Of a stretch of DNA of 64,000 nucleotides, positions 45,932 to 57,796 are shown one piece after another. Origin of the DNA: Thalassia testudinum (taxonomy: Eukaryota > Streptophyta > Magnoliopsida > Alismatales > Hydrocharitaceae); NCBI GenBank assembly GCA_037157565.1, contig JAZHRO010000063.1, forward strand, positions 12,692,001 to 12,756,000, written 5' to 3'. A program made the position numbers and the translations under genes. The stretch's first letter is position 1. The number at the start of each line of letters is the position of its first letter. The notes beneath the pieces were generated by a model that worked only from the letters and a program-made list of their open reading frames with translations, had not been told where the DNA came from and ran no database searches.

Positions 45932-48170
45932 TGGCAAAAGCTGTTCTTGCACATTTTAAAGTCGTCAGAAATCATAATATAGGTGCACAAAAACATTCGT
46001 CAAAAAATGATTTCTAAAGATAATGAGACTTTGAGTCTCGGTCGTTCGTCTCTGGAAGGCATTTGTTCAAATCTAAAAAGGATCTTTTATTGCTCTACTT
46101 ATTTAGAATCGCATGGTGGTTTATGGTTATTACATATTTAAACATGACATGCTTATTTGCAATAGATGATAATTAAAAGTAGGCAACTTTAATCACACAA
46201 AATATTTTGCAATCAATAAGCTCATGGTGATTTCCAACATAGAGATATGCATATAAGGAATATATCTTTCATTCATTCATTCAGAAGATGTTTGCAACAG
46301 GGAATGCAGAGGAAAGCTTATACATGAAAGCTTAAAAGGCATAATCCTAGCTAACAGAAATGATCGCATACAGGAATCTACGGAGGAATTTTGCATGCAT
46401 CATTGGGGGAGAATAAGGACTACACTACTAAGTAGTAAATGAAAGCAACAAAACAATAAAGAGCTAAGTTACTAATCTAGCAGAAAAGAAGGGCATTCGG
46501 AGGTGGGCTTCGATGGCCTTTGAGTGGTAGAGAGAAAGAGGGGCAGCCAATGGTGCTTAGGCTGACCCTTCAAGAGAGGTTGGAGAAGTGATCCAGCATC
46601 TTGGTGTGGAGATGGTGGCCTTCATGGTGGTGCTCAACTCATGGAGGTGGAGTGGAGAAGGAAGTGGCTAGCCTAAGTGGAATGAATGGCAAGGAAATGG
46701 ATGAAGCTAAGAATGGATCAAGCCAAGAATGTGGATGGGTGCAAATGGCCAACCCTTAGGTCTTTTTATTGACCTAAGGGAGTCTCTCTAGTGAAGTGTG
46801 GAACTCTCTAGAGAGAGCTCCAAGAGTGGCTGGCCAAGTGAGAGAGAAGTGGTTCTTAGATCCACAAAAAGTGGATCTAAGAATTGAATGCCTCTTGGTT
46901 GCTAAATTTGGCAACCAAGAGTGACTCCACTTCAAGAGAGTTATAGAGAACTCTAGATGTGTGGGAATGCATGAATTGGTGTGTGTGTGTGTGTGGTCGT
47001 GCCTTAGGTGTCAAAGTGATATAGGTTAGGTCCTAAGGGGTTTAGATAGGTGTATGCCTTGAATTAGGATTGCAAACCCTAATTGCTAAGGGAAAATTGC
47101 AATTAAACTTAATCCAAGTTTAATTGAATGAGTGGTTAAGTTTAATTGAATGAGTACGAACCTAATTGAGAGTGAAATAACTCAATTTGGTTGGGGTTAG
47201 GTCAATCGAACTCTCACTAAGTCCAATTGGACTTGTGTGGGTTGAGATCTGAGCTCAATTGGACACTATGAGTCCAATTGACTTAGGTGATGGTAATTGA
47301 CTTTGATCTAAGTCAATTGGGTTTGGTGAGGACCTAATTAGGTCCTTAGTGAGGTGTAGAGGTGATGTACTAGGGTTAAGGCACCTTAATTTAGGTTCCT
47401 ATGGGGTTGGAATTGGGTGTAGGGAGCTAGAGATCTAAAATCAAGGCTTGGATCTCAAAACAGGAGCTGGAGAGTAGTTCCAAACGTCCAAAAATAGAAT
47501 CAGACTTCTTATACTAAAAAATTAGATGTCCAAACTTGTTGTCTAGACATCCAATCTGAGTCAGAGGGAATTCTAGGTTCTATTTTGGTTATTCTAGAGA
47601 AATTGGACGTCTGACAAAGTATCTGGATTTCCAATAACACTGTTGAAGTGGGTTTGAGGTGTGCAAGAGTTGGCTAAGGGTTCTGGACGTCCTATAAGTT
47701 ATCTGGACATCCAGATAAGGGTTGTAACTAGGGTTTTAATGTTTCCTAGGGTGCGGTGACCAAATCTAAGGGTGGTTAAGGCTTGGGGAAGTCTCTAGGC
47801 TATCTTAGGGCTAGGATGGACCTAACCTCTTCATATTTTACTACTTTATTCCTACTTAATTGAATAGCATACCTTAACTCCCTTACATCATTATTCCTAA
47901 TATCTAATCTAAGTCTTCTGTTTAGTCCTACTGCAACACTCATTATTCCTGATCCAGCATCAGATCCACCTCCAGATCTAGCTTCTGATCAGCTTATTGC
48001 CTGCAATTGACATAATGCACTTAATCAGCACATTATAGCATTATTTTATCCATAGCTAAAGCAAAGCAGTAAAGCTGAAGATAATGCTTATGCATGCATG
48101 AATTACCCTAACTTATGCTAAGTTCTAGCCTAAGTTAGGTCAATTAAGACCTATGATTGCTGCGTAATCG
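45932..48170 (-). repeat. Element D: 5' LTR
   Basis: The LTR is 2,239 bases and pairs with 38351-40569. Its first base pair has mutated from TG to CG (48169-48170). The TATA box in its dyad is at 46755-46778. The hairpin CTTGGTTGC / GCAACCAAG is at about 46893-46919, and a GT repeat is at 46979-46994. Confidence 0.92.
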
Positions 48171-48175
48171 GGTAC

Positions 48176-48885
48176 CTGAACCGCACAATGTGCTTACATG
48201 CCCCCAGTAGGATGGATATCCTAGGAGACAAGCGCCAAGGAGGTAATATGTTATCTTCTCATCCTCAAGGTGAGTATATACTCCTCTCTTGCGGCAAGAA
48301 CTCTTCCAGTCAAATTGTGTTTTCAAGCCTCTCCTAAGTGAAAACTAAGTGAACCAAATTTATTTTAAGAAAGGAATTGAGGTGATCACTTACTTACACA
48401 AGACCAAGTGTGTGAAATTTGGATGCTTGGGTTACAAGTACCCGTAAACCAAAAGGTAGAACAAGAGTCTAGGCACTACCCGGCCTTTTAACTCAATCCC
48501 TAGCTTTCCTTCCTCAACCTCTTGAGGAAAGGTCTGCAACTTAACTCCTACTTAAGTTTTTAAGTCAACAAAGGACCCTAAAGATCTAAAGTTAATCGCT
48601 CAACTTAGTTTTTAAAGTCAGAACCTAGAGTCAACTTAGTCTAACCTAAAGTTCTTATCTTATGCCTAAGAATGCAGGGCCAGCTAGTCAAGCTCAATAA
48701 TACAAAATGTTTTTTTTTTTTAATGCAAATGTATGCATTGCAGAATGCTTTAACTAAATGCATGAATGCACTATGTATAAATGCTATGTATATCCCCAAG
48801 TACACTCTCCCATGCCTAAAATTTATAATGTCCCCATTTCATAGAAGGATATTACCTGGGTCAGAGATGAGCTGCCGTTAATTTG
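48176..48885 (-). other. Element E: 3' noncoding region, part next to the ORF
   Basis: This is noncoding. The internal polypurine-tract-like site is at 48806-48817, with AATGGGGACATT at 48827-48838. A diverged post-ORF motif is at about 48850-48885. The small frame at 48672-48881 on the plus strand is not supported. Confidence 0.65.
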
Positions 48886-50613
48886 CTAGTAGTCGAGTAG
48901 CCAAAGAACACGCAAATCAAGTTCAAGGATCGTAGAAATAGGCCATAAAAATGAGCAAAGTAATGCTGGCCTAGAAAACAGGTAACCTAGGATGTTGGCG
49001 AGCTGATGATGAATCCCAATAGCAAATGCTCGCCCAACTAAGATGGGAATGAAATCTTCCCAGGTCACCAGATGAGGTTCTAAAGGATAAATTGGAATAG
49101 CAACCTCTAAATGGGTAGGGGAAGGATGACAAGGATCCTCCAACAGAAATGGGGAAAGAATGGTGCAGAGATGAACCCCCAGGGTAATGGACTGACTAAA
49201 GAAATCATCAATCCATACTCGATACTCCATTACAGGAAATATTGATATGTTAAGCCCCCCAGCCAGAACAAAAGTGAGCATATCTCTAAGCCAAGGATCG
49301 TCTAGGGCATCCAAGTTTTGAGGTTGCAAGATGGCCATAAGATCTAGGTTGGGTTTAATCAGCTTGGTGTCCATCCCTAATAATCTTTCCAAATCCTCAA
49401 TTGCATCCCTAGCATTCCTTGCACTATCACAAGTATCTTCCTGCACTTCATGAGGAGTCAAAATTTCACCTTCAAACATAAGTGAATCAGAGGGTAACTT
49501 TGAATGAAATGCAGGCAGGTTAGAAGCAACAGATCTAGGGATTATCCAATCAATGTCATCCCCGGGTTCTTGTTCTTTACTCAAATCTTCCCCGGAGTCT
49601 ATGTGAATCCACATAAATCTTAGAAGTTGCTTCCAAATTTTCCATCATTTCATCATGAGGAGAAATATCATCGATGGGTGTTCTAAGGAAACCTAATTTG
49701 GTTAAATTTGTGACATCCTCAGGGTCTAACTCTTCAATAAGACATAATCGCCCTTAGTGTCACTCCAAATCTTGAATGTAGGTTCCTCATATAATTTATC
49801 CTTCTCCTCATCATATGATTCATCATATACCCAAGGTCTAGAATCATCTAAAGTCTCAGCAGATCCCTTAGGGTACTCTATCTAAGGTAAATGGTTTACA
49901 TTGGTAACATCGGACTCCTCATATAGGTGAATTTCTTGAGGGTTAGGTTCCCTAAGGGTGGGCTTGAGTTCCATCTCGTGATCAGAAGGGAGGGCAGGAT
50001 TAACAACTTGACTTCGACCCACTTCATCAAATGTCATGAAAATACTATCATCTGGGTCAAGGTCTTCCAATGGTACCATCATTCCCTTCTTTTGACTCCA
50101 ATATAATTCAAGTGGATACTCAACCTTATCATCAACTTCCTCAGGTTGCCACCTTTCTTCATCCAATGCATAGCTACTTTCATATGTATCATCCTCCCAC
50201 TTAAGGCGTGGATTTGTCAAGGAAGTGTCATCTAATGGGGAGGTTTCAAAATAGATCCTTGAAAAGTTGCTATTCTCCCTTATATAGTCCCTAAAATTTC
50301 CCTCCAACTTGAAGTGTAGCTGTCCCACGGGAGATTCATCTAGCGTAGAGGTGTGTACGTCATCCTCAATGGGGTAGATTGGGTGACTAATTTCATCTCT
50401 TTCTTGTTGGCCTACTCTCGAAGATTCTTCTAACAATTCAATCATTTCATCTTGCATTTTCTGTATTTTCATCTTCAAGGAGGAGATGTCATCATTTCTA
50501 TTAGGAGAGAAGTCAGGCTTAGGCTTATAGTACCCAGGAGTGTCTGTCCAACCATTATAATTATTCAAGGAGGGTGGGTTGGGTATTTCTGTGGTGTATG
50601 GGATATTTGGCAA
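48886..50613 (-). pseudogene. Element E: acidic ORF of unknown function (two open pieces)
   Basis: I do not recognise this protein. The first piece (49882-50613, 243 codons) starts MPNIPYTTEIPNPPSLNN, has a coiled-coil-like segment (SLKMKIQKMQDEMIELLEES, about residues 45-64) and becomes acidic. After a stop the same frame continues, shifts near 49760 and returns near 49610. The second piece (48886-49614, 242 codons) has DLERLLGMDTKLIKPNLDL, then a more hydrophobic end with AIGIHHQLANILGYL. The layout (Pro/Tyr-rich start with GYYKPKPD, coil, acidic middle, G-[IV]-H-x-QL near the end) is like that of B and D. Homology is likely but distant. Confidence 0.65.
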
Positions 50614-52079
50614 AGCAAATCCAGCTCCTAGGCTCTGCTCACTAATTTGGGGCTTAACCAGGCCAATACTCCTATAATAGGAGTAAAATAGATCCCAATG
50701 ATTGTCATTATGTCCATCAAAGGATGGACCATCTCGGCGTATGGGATCGAAGAGTGCAAAGTGGGGGTAAGGGTGTAGGCAAGATGTGAAAGGATGAAAT
50801 CAATGTGGTCCATTCTGACTCACACCTCAATCAGAATTCCCCAAGCAAAACACAATTCAAAAAGGACTTTTTAGGTCTTTCCCAATTTAGGCTTTTGATT
50901 TTAAGTCAGATTGTAGGTAACAATACAATTTGTTCAATCAATTTTTGCGCTTATTGTCGACCTATGGATCCCCTAAGAAGACCTAACTGGAGCTTAGCTG
51001 ATCCTCCCTAAAGCCAAAAAAGTTTACTCACCACCAAACATGGTAAAGAAGGATGCAAGTAGGGTTAAACCCTTCCTTTGAAGCATTTCTTTCGCAGTGC
51101 CTCTTAACTATCCTCAATTCGTAAGGTTTGGGGGCAACTTCACCTCTAAGCTAAAGTTTGGGTCACTTTAGACCTTAGTAATAAAAGGCTCTAGTCCTAA
51201 CGGTTCCAAACCTAAGGAGTGTCTAAAAGCGTGCCGTGGTGCGAGAGATATAAGTGTTCATACACCGCAAAAGATTTTGAATTTTGAATCGCACGCCATG
51301 TTTGAAAATCAAATCCTTGGTTTTTAGTTGTCCCTCCTTTAATTAGCCCTTTTTCCAGAAAATATGTGACCACTTGTTAGATCTCTTTAATATAGTTTAG
51401 GTGGTCTTGAAATTAATCCAAATGCATTTGCATGACAGGTAGAAATGCAAAGTTAGAACTGCATACTTGATTCCAGCATTCTTCATGCAATATGCAAGAT
51501 AGGAAATTAGATCTAGATGCTACTCATTCAATCCTAAATGATACGACCTAGGGGCAGGCAGCTTCTAGCAGGTAGCTCATGTTTTTGTTTTTTTCTTTTT
51601 TTCTTATGCACAATCAAGAAAAATAAAATCAATTCACAAAAGAAAACTTAGATCTAAAGAAAAAGGGAATAGGCTCCCAAAAATTACCTAACACGGGCCT
51701 GAAACAAAATCGGGGAACAATCCCCTCAACTGTCCCCAAAACAAGGGTTTTCCAAATGAATGTACTAAAATAAAGAGAAGAAAGAAAAATAAAATCTATA
51801 TACAGCTAAATGGATGAGATGAAGATGTAGTCCTCCAGATATCTCCTCCAGTGGTTGAAACAAGGTCCACCAAGGCATTGCTAAGGTCGGTGTGATGCTC
51901 CTTCTCCTAGTGTTGCAACTCCACCAATGATGCCAAGGATTGTCTGATCTTTGAGGCTGGTGCGACAAGATGTCTCCAAATACGTGTACCTCGCACCAAA
52001 CAGAAAATCAAATTTAAATATGCCTCAAATAAAATGTGAACAAATAATTAACTAAATGCGAGTCTAATTGGCCGTTGCC
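50614..52079 (-). other. Element E: leader
   Basis: This is noncoding. A short frame with ATGTTTGGTGGTGAG at about 51033-51047 resembles the gag start of F (MFGRR) but stops after five codons, so a gag start may once have been here. A GGGGGCAACTT-like block near 51110-51150 (minus CCCCCAAACC) is only weakly like the leader block of G, B and D. Confidence 0.5.
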
Positions 52080-52097
52080 TCCCCGGCAATGGTGCCA
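52080..52097 (-). promoter_or_regulatory. Element E: primer-binding site (tRNA-Asp-like)
   Basis: TGGCACCATTGCCGGGGA on the minus strand starts two bases after the 5' LTR, with two transitions from the tRNA-Asp complement. Confidence 0.8.
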
Positions 52098-52099
52098 TT

Positions 52100-53802
52100 T
52101 GATAAGATGATTTCTGCTTTCGAATAATGTTATTAAGATGATTTATCATTGTAGGATCAAAGTGGTGGAAAATCGCTTAACAAAATAATTAAAATTAAAA
52201 TTAAACCACTCACAGGAGAGCGGGTCATGTCCACAGGGAGGCAATAACTTATTTAAACTCGTAATTACGTAGAAATCAAGTTCGCTGAACTATTCATCAA
52301 ATCAAACAATGCCTATGTAGCTCTGAAAGTAAACCTTAAATTTATGGAGAAGTCAAGGGGAGTTACTGTAATTTTTACATAAAAAAATTATCCATATGCA
52401 AGGGTATGTCACGTACTATTCACTTGCATGCATACTAAAATGTAATTCAAAATTAAATTCAATGCACATAGAGATGAATGATAAGGTTTAACAATTCTCT
52501 AGAAGCATGAGCATGAAGGCATAAATTCACCATAATAAAATAATGATAAATCAAAATTCATTTTTGTGGCAATGGCATGAAATGTAAATATTAATGAGTG
52601 AAAACAGAGGATCCTGCCTCTCTCCTCCTTGCGCACGGGAGAGAGGTTTGCTCGAGGAACTCTTTTGGGAATTAGTTGGCCGGAGCAAGGGCTTCGCAAT
52701 GGTGGCAGCGGCAAGTTGCGAGATGGTGGAGTCATCTGGACAGACGAGAGAAGTGGTAGTGGTGGAGGTTGCTGTTGCTAGCCGTGCTTGCTGCAGGCGT
52801 GAGGAGGGGTGGCACGTGGGCATTGTAGGTGTGAGGAGGCATGGGCATATGGAGGGGCGGGCACTCTGCAAGCCTCACGGGCGCGAGCGGGGTCTGATGG
52901 CCGCACAGCTGTAGGTACTGTAGGGAGGCTTTAGAGGCACTAAAGTGGGGGCATGCAGGCGCTGGGGCGTTAGTGCATGGAGGTGAAGGTGCGGGGGCAT
53001 GCAGGCGCTAGGCGAGGGCGCGCGGGCGTGCAGGCTGGAGGTGAAGGTGCACGGGGGGTGCTGGCTGGAGGTATGTGTGGTGGCTGAGGTGGATGCATGC
53101 AGACTTGCTGCGATGGAGCCACGTGCAGTGGCGCGCTTGGCAAGGCTGAGGCGTGGGGAGGAGAAGTTGCAGCTCTGTGTGCTATAGTGGGCGTGGCGAG
53201 GATGCGTGGGGCATGCAAAAGCTATGATCTGCATGTGGAAGGGGAGATGAAGCATGGTGATGTAGGGACTCTTGGCGGTGTAGGCTGTCACTCCATACGC
53301 CTATGGTAGTGGTGTTGCACTACCGCGGTTGGGGTTGGTGGTGAGGAGTGGATGAGCAACGTAGCTCTCTACGTAATGAGAAAAGGGATGGTGGCCTCCC
53401 TTGAACGGCAACCCCTCCTCTCTCCTTTGTAGCCATAGCTACGAAGATTTGAAATTCAAAAAGGCCACTGTCGAATCAATGCTGATGCGCAAGAGAAGGA
53501 GGCAGAGACGGAGCAGTTACCAGCAAAGGAGAAGAAAAGAAAACAAAAAAATAATAAAATAATTAGGATTATTTATACATAACTCCTTAATTTCTATGTT
53601 AATTAAAATAGTGTATGCATCTAATTAATTAACTAATCAAATGTATGCAATCCTACGTTAATTCCCAATTCATGAATTATGAACTTAAGCTAAAAATATG
53701 AATTAATTTATTTACATCCTAATGTATGTTATCTAAATATTAAAATTAACTTAATGTCTAGACACTTAAATATTTAAATAGCCCACAAATATGGGCTAAT
53801 CA
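52100..53802 (-). repeat. Element E: 5' LTR
   Basis: The LTR is 1,703 bases and uninterrupted; it is the reference that shows F sits in the other LTR. The TATA box (TATAAATAA, minus) is at 53569-53577. The U3 start (minus TGATTAGCCCATA) is at 53802. The GC-rich frames on both strands at 52551-53309 are not supported as genes. Confidence 0.92.
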
Positions 53803-53807
53803 GAAGG

Positions 53808-54430
53808 TAGGGAGGATGCTGATGAAGATTTATCAGGATGATCCAGTGGAAGAGGTTGGGAATGAATAAAATCAACAACCTCTTCAGGATGTGGTAGGTC
53901 TACCACAGAGGGTTGTGGGTTGGGTTCGCTAAAGTTGGTGGAGTCCTCGAGTGCACTAATTGTCATACAAGTCTCAAGATCCTAATCCTCGAGCTCCTCA
54001 ATGAATCCACAATCCTCAAATCCTCTTATCACCTTAAAAATATGCAGAGTTAATTTCTTATCCCCAAGGGCGATCTCCATACTACCATTTTCACAAATTA
54101 TGTTGGCCCTGGCGGTAACTAGGAATGGACTCCCAGAATGAAGGGCGTGTTCCTCAAATCATTAGGTACATCCATGTCGAGAACGAGGAAATCTACAGGA
54201 AAATAGAAATCCTTGACCTTGACAATTACATCCTCAATAATGCCTCTCGGTGTGGTGATCGATCGGTCTGCTAATTGTAGAGTTATTGAGGTTGTCCTAA
54301 GTTCACCTAACCCAAACCTCTCATAAACAGAAATCAGGATTAGGTTGATGGATTTACATAGGTCCAATAGTGCCCTATCAAAAGTGTATTCCCTAATAAC
54401 GCATATATCATGGGGGCACCTAGATTTTCT
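53808..54430 (-). pseudogene. Element G: protease (broken)
   Basis: Aspartic protease of Athila/Tat type. The minus strand reads MDLCKSINLILISVYERFGL from 54367. The active-site Gly of DLG has become Cys, so it should be inactive. ITLQLADRSITTPRGIIEDV and DFLVLDMDVPNDLRN follow, then FEDCGFIEELED and a linker. E interrupts at 53803-53807, just before the RT linker ELKPLP. Confidence 0.85.
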
Positions 54431-55680
54431 TTCTTTTGAGGAAGGTGATGCAGGATAACAGAACTTGCCTACTCAGAGAGAATCACCTTCCTTGGAGTGG
54501 GTTCTCTCGGCTTATGCTTTTGGGTATACAGTTCTTTCAAGAATTTAGCATAAGCTGGGATATGCTCAATAGCATCGAGGAGCAGAATATTTATTTCTAC
54601 ACTCTTGAATAAATTCAGTAGCTCCTCGTTGCTGCCTATGGTTTTCTTCTTCCTAGTTTTCAATAGGGCCTCAGGGAACAGGATATGGGTGGTGTTTTCA
54701 ATTTCTTGTCCTTGGGCCTTATTATCTTCTTCAACCTCCCCCTTCTCTTTCTCAAGCTCCCTAGGGTTTTGACTTCTAGAAAGCAATTCAGGGTTTTGGG
54801 TCTGCTTCCCACTTCTCAAGGTGACAGAACTTGCAGAGGCATAAGGGTTTGGGTCTTGAGGTTGATTAGTGAAGATTTGAGGGCCTTGGTTGGTCATGTA
54901 ACCGGAAGAAGAAGAAGATGTGGGACCTTGCTCAACCACCTAAGCATGTGCGTGTGGGTCCCTTTGATTCTCGTACCCTGGGCTCTATTACCCTAATTTT
55001 GCACATTATGCTAGTTGGGAATGGGTTGAGATGGTAGGGATCCGGGTTGTCGAGTGTTAGCAATTAACCCGGATTACAAGTTATCCAATGATGTCTTCAT
55101 TTGCTGCATAAGCTGAAGTATGGACCCTTACATTTCTACCATCTACCGGTTTAACTCAACCTGCCCCGCAGATTGTTGGACATTCCAAGATGGCTGAGTA
55201 ACCGGTCTCGGGGGAAGCTGGGTGTATACTTGACCCTGACCCACAGGTCTTTGAGATGCATAGTTGCTGGGTCAAGTTTGGGTTTGTTGCCCCTGACTTT
55301 TCCAAGAGAAGTTAGGGTGGTTCCTCCAACCCGAGTTATAAGTGTTGGAATATAGGTTGGACCTAACATTCTCTTGCATTGCATACACATCCTCAAAGGC
55401 CGAGGATGGAGAGAAGGAAGGATTAGAAAAACTAGGATCAAAGGCCCCAGTTTGGAACCCATAAGGTTCTGAGAAATCCTGGCTCACAAGTTGAGCCGAT
55501 TCAAGTTGGTTCACGAACTCCCGCCCCATGGGAGATCGTGAGGAATGGAATCCCGAATTCTGGGATTGAGTAGGTATAGAAGTGTTTCCTGAATTCCCAG
55601 ACATCCATTCTTCCATTCTCTTAGCAACCAAGTCCATTTTATCTAGTTTATTACAAATTAATTCCATGTCAAATGAGTGA
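54431..55680 (-). pseudogene. Element G: gag, C-terminal part
   Basis: The open piece 55272-55667 has MELICNKLDKMDLVAKRMEE, then YNSGWRNHPNFSWKSQGQQ, typical of Athila gag. The piece 54469-54939 has ASSVTLRSGKQTQ, ILFPEALL and ILLLDAIEHIPAYAKFLKEL, the usual run into the protease. Stops and a frame change separate the pieces. Confidence 0.85.
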
Positions 55681-56612
55681 GAATCCTAGATCTCATTAGC
55701 ACTTGACCTAGGTTGTTGGAACCGGTTGAATGCATCCATGCAGGCGTGATTAATTGAGTTCTTGCTCATTTCCTCAAATAAGTCTTATGTGCTATCTGCA
55801 TCCCTGTTGAGGAAATTGCCTCCGCAGGAAGTGTCCACATGATAATGGAGTTGCTCCACCAACCTGTGATAGAAAATCTACACGAGTTGCCAGCACCTCA
55901 TGGTGTGGACATTTCCTAAAAAGTTCCTAGAATCACTCCCAGGCACCATGAAATGGTTCCCCCGGCTGCTAGGCGAAAGTGGTAATCACCCGCCGCAAGG
56001 CATTGGTCCTTCCGATAGGGAAGAATTTCTTCAAGAAAGTCAACTTAAGAGCAGCCCAAGTTTCTATCAACCTTCCTATATTCGGTACCAATGTGCGGCC
56101 TTATCCTTGAGAGAGTGGGGGAAAGGCCTCATGATCATTTCGTCATCGTTCACATTCCTTGCTTTGGTGGTCTGAACTAGAGTGGTTAGATCCTCCAAGT
56201 GCTTGAATGGGTCCTCCGAGCCAAACGCATGAAAATGCCTAATCAAGCATAAAACTTGGGGCTTGATTTCTATGTCTCCGGTAGGAATCATGATGTTGGG
56301 ATGTTCCCCATAGTTTGAAGGATCATAAAAATCCTTCAAAGGCTAAGCACCCTGACCATTCATACGTTGGAACCATTGTTGCATCTGCTGCAATTCCTCC
56401 AACTACCTCTGAATCAGCCCCTGCTGGCTTGGGGGCGGGGGAGGTGGTTGTTGATCAGCCATGGGATCTTCTTGGCTGTAGCTCAACCACTGCCTCCTAG
56501 AATGGTCTAAAGGTCCTTCCAATCTAGGGTTCAATGACCTCCTCCCAAGCATACACTGGAAGGAAGTCGGAAGGATGGGGAAAAGAGGGAACCCTACAGC
56601 ACAAGAATACAA
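55681..56612 (-). pseudogene. Element G: gag, N-terminal and capsid part
   Basis: One frame from 56612 includes MLGRRSLNPRLEG, an internal Met matching the F gag start (MFGRRSQNPEL). A Pro-rich run and stops follow, and then an open piece (56076-56339) with IPTGDIEIKPQVLCLIRHFH, GSEDPFKHLEDLTTLVQ and DKAAHW. Further on, homology to KFFPIGRTNALRR, CPHH and SCGGNF continues in other frames. The upstream extension before MLGRR is probably not part of gag. Confidence 0.85.
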
Positions 56613-57775
56613 GCCTATCCTTAGATGGGGTAGCCTAAGGTCTACTGACTCTCAGAATCCATCCTAAGATTATGGACGATTTACTCTACTTACGTCCAGG
56701 CAATCCAATCAGTTAGAAGGAGGGACTAGAGAGAAGGTTCTTCCTTTAGCTTGCACCTCCGGTTCCTAGTGTACCCCCAGCCATGGTCGTTTGACGCTAC
56801 TCTCCTAGCTAGACATCAGAGTGACTAGTATAAGCAGGTTAATCATGAATAATCTCAATCTGGATCCTGGCTAGCGAATGAATCCTTAGGGCCAACGTCT
56901 AGTTGATCTTAGTTATGCTTGGGAAATTGGTGCTCTGGAATGTGATAGGCCCTTAATGGGTTGTGCCCTTAATGATTTGTTTGAGAACGTGTGAACGTGC
57001 ACAACCAAGAGGTTTTCAAGCAAGATTATTAACGATGAGGTGAGTTTTAGGGTTCGAATCTTGCTTGATAGCTTTTAGGATTCAAATATTAGGTGTTTTC
57101 AACCAAGTTTTGTGAGTCAAACCAAATTTGTTTTTGAAAGCTCGTGTTCAAGTATTTTCCTTTATAAATCAAGAAAGTATGGAGTGCCTAGCTTGACCTA
57201 ATTATTGATTCCTATGGGGTAGCTAGTAAAAGAATCTCTTTTAGATTAGGTGGTACAACCGAAATAATTCACTCAATCGACTCAAATGCACCACTAATTA
57301 AGGCACACAAAAAGGTGATTAACCTAATATGATTTCTACTCTTTTATGTGTTGAATTTGTGCACCAGGTCCACAAGTCGAAAGGCTGGTTGAGTAGATGA
57401 AAATCAAGTCCGATTATGTGCCTCAAATGTGGGTGTATAAAGTGTGTATATTGATTCGTCCCACAGAAAATATCTCTTTCTTTTTAAATGCGGGGGTGAG
57501 GTGGATGAAGGTGGCAAACAGGACAAACAATTCTATCCTAGGGTTTATGCAAACACCTAAGTAGATTAGGTCTTGGTTATGAGTGTGGCAAAAAGAACTA
57601 GTGGGGGGGAAATGTGGGGGACACTTACAGAGTACTCTACCTACACTTTACTCTAGTCTACCGCACTTGGATCTCCATGCTAGGGTACCTACAATATAGT
57701 AGAACAAAGACAAGTGGGGTTAGTGCTATGTAAATGCAAAGAAACACAATAAACAATAAAGTAAATTCCGTTGCC
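56613..57775 (-). other. Element G: leader
   Basis: This is noncoding. The block at about 56690-56805 (minus GGAAGAACCTTCTC with a GGGGGT run) is shared with the leaders of B and D. No gene is seen. Confidence 0.65.
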
Positions 57776-57793
57776 TCCTCGGTAATGGCGCCA
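57776..57793 (-). promoter_or_regulatory. Element G: primer-binding site (tRNA-Asp-like)
   Basis: TGGCGCCATTACCGAGGA on the minus strand starts three bases after the 5' LTR, with three transitions from the tRNA-Asp complement. Confidence 0.8.
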
Positions 57794-57796
57794 AAA

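Larger units (their letters stand above)
38351..48170 (-). mobile_element. Element D: complete non-autonomous LTR element of the B family
   Basis: D is 9.82 kb and bounded by a perfect TSD, GGTAC (38346-38350 and 48171-48175). In minus-strand order: 5' LTR (45932-48170), PBS, leader, one ORF homologous to that of B in the same position and length, long 3' noncoding region, polypurine tract and 3' LTR (38351-40569). No gag or pol is present. With B it defines the family in both orientations. Confidence 0.92.
24843..53802 (-). mobile_element. Element E: non-autonomous LTR element, interrupted by F and D
   Basis: E is bounded by TSD GAATG (24838-24842) and GAAGG (53803-53807); the intact site in H reads GAAGG. 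The 5' LTR is 52100-53802 and the 3' LTR is 24843-25362 plus 36616-37781. Without F and D it is about 7.9 kb. It has a tRNA-Asp-like PBS, one acidic ORF without known domains, and a polypurine tract. No RT or integrase is present. Confidence 0.9.

Noticed and set aside
48672..48881. 69-codon plus-strand frame
   Set aside because: It is short, lies in the E 3' noncoding region, is antisense to the element, and shows no motif.
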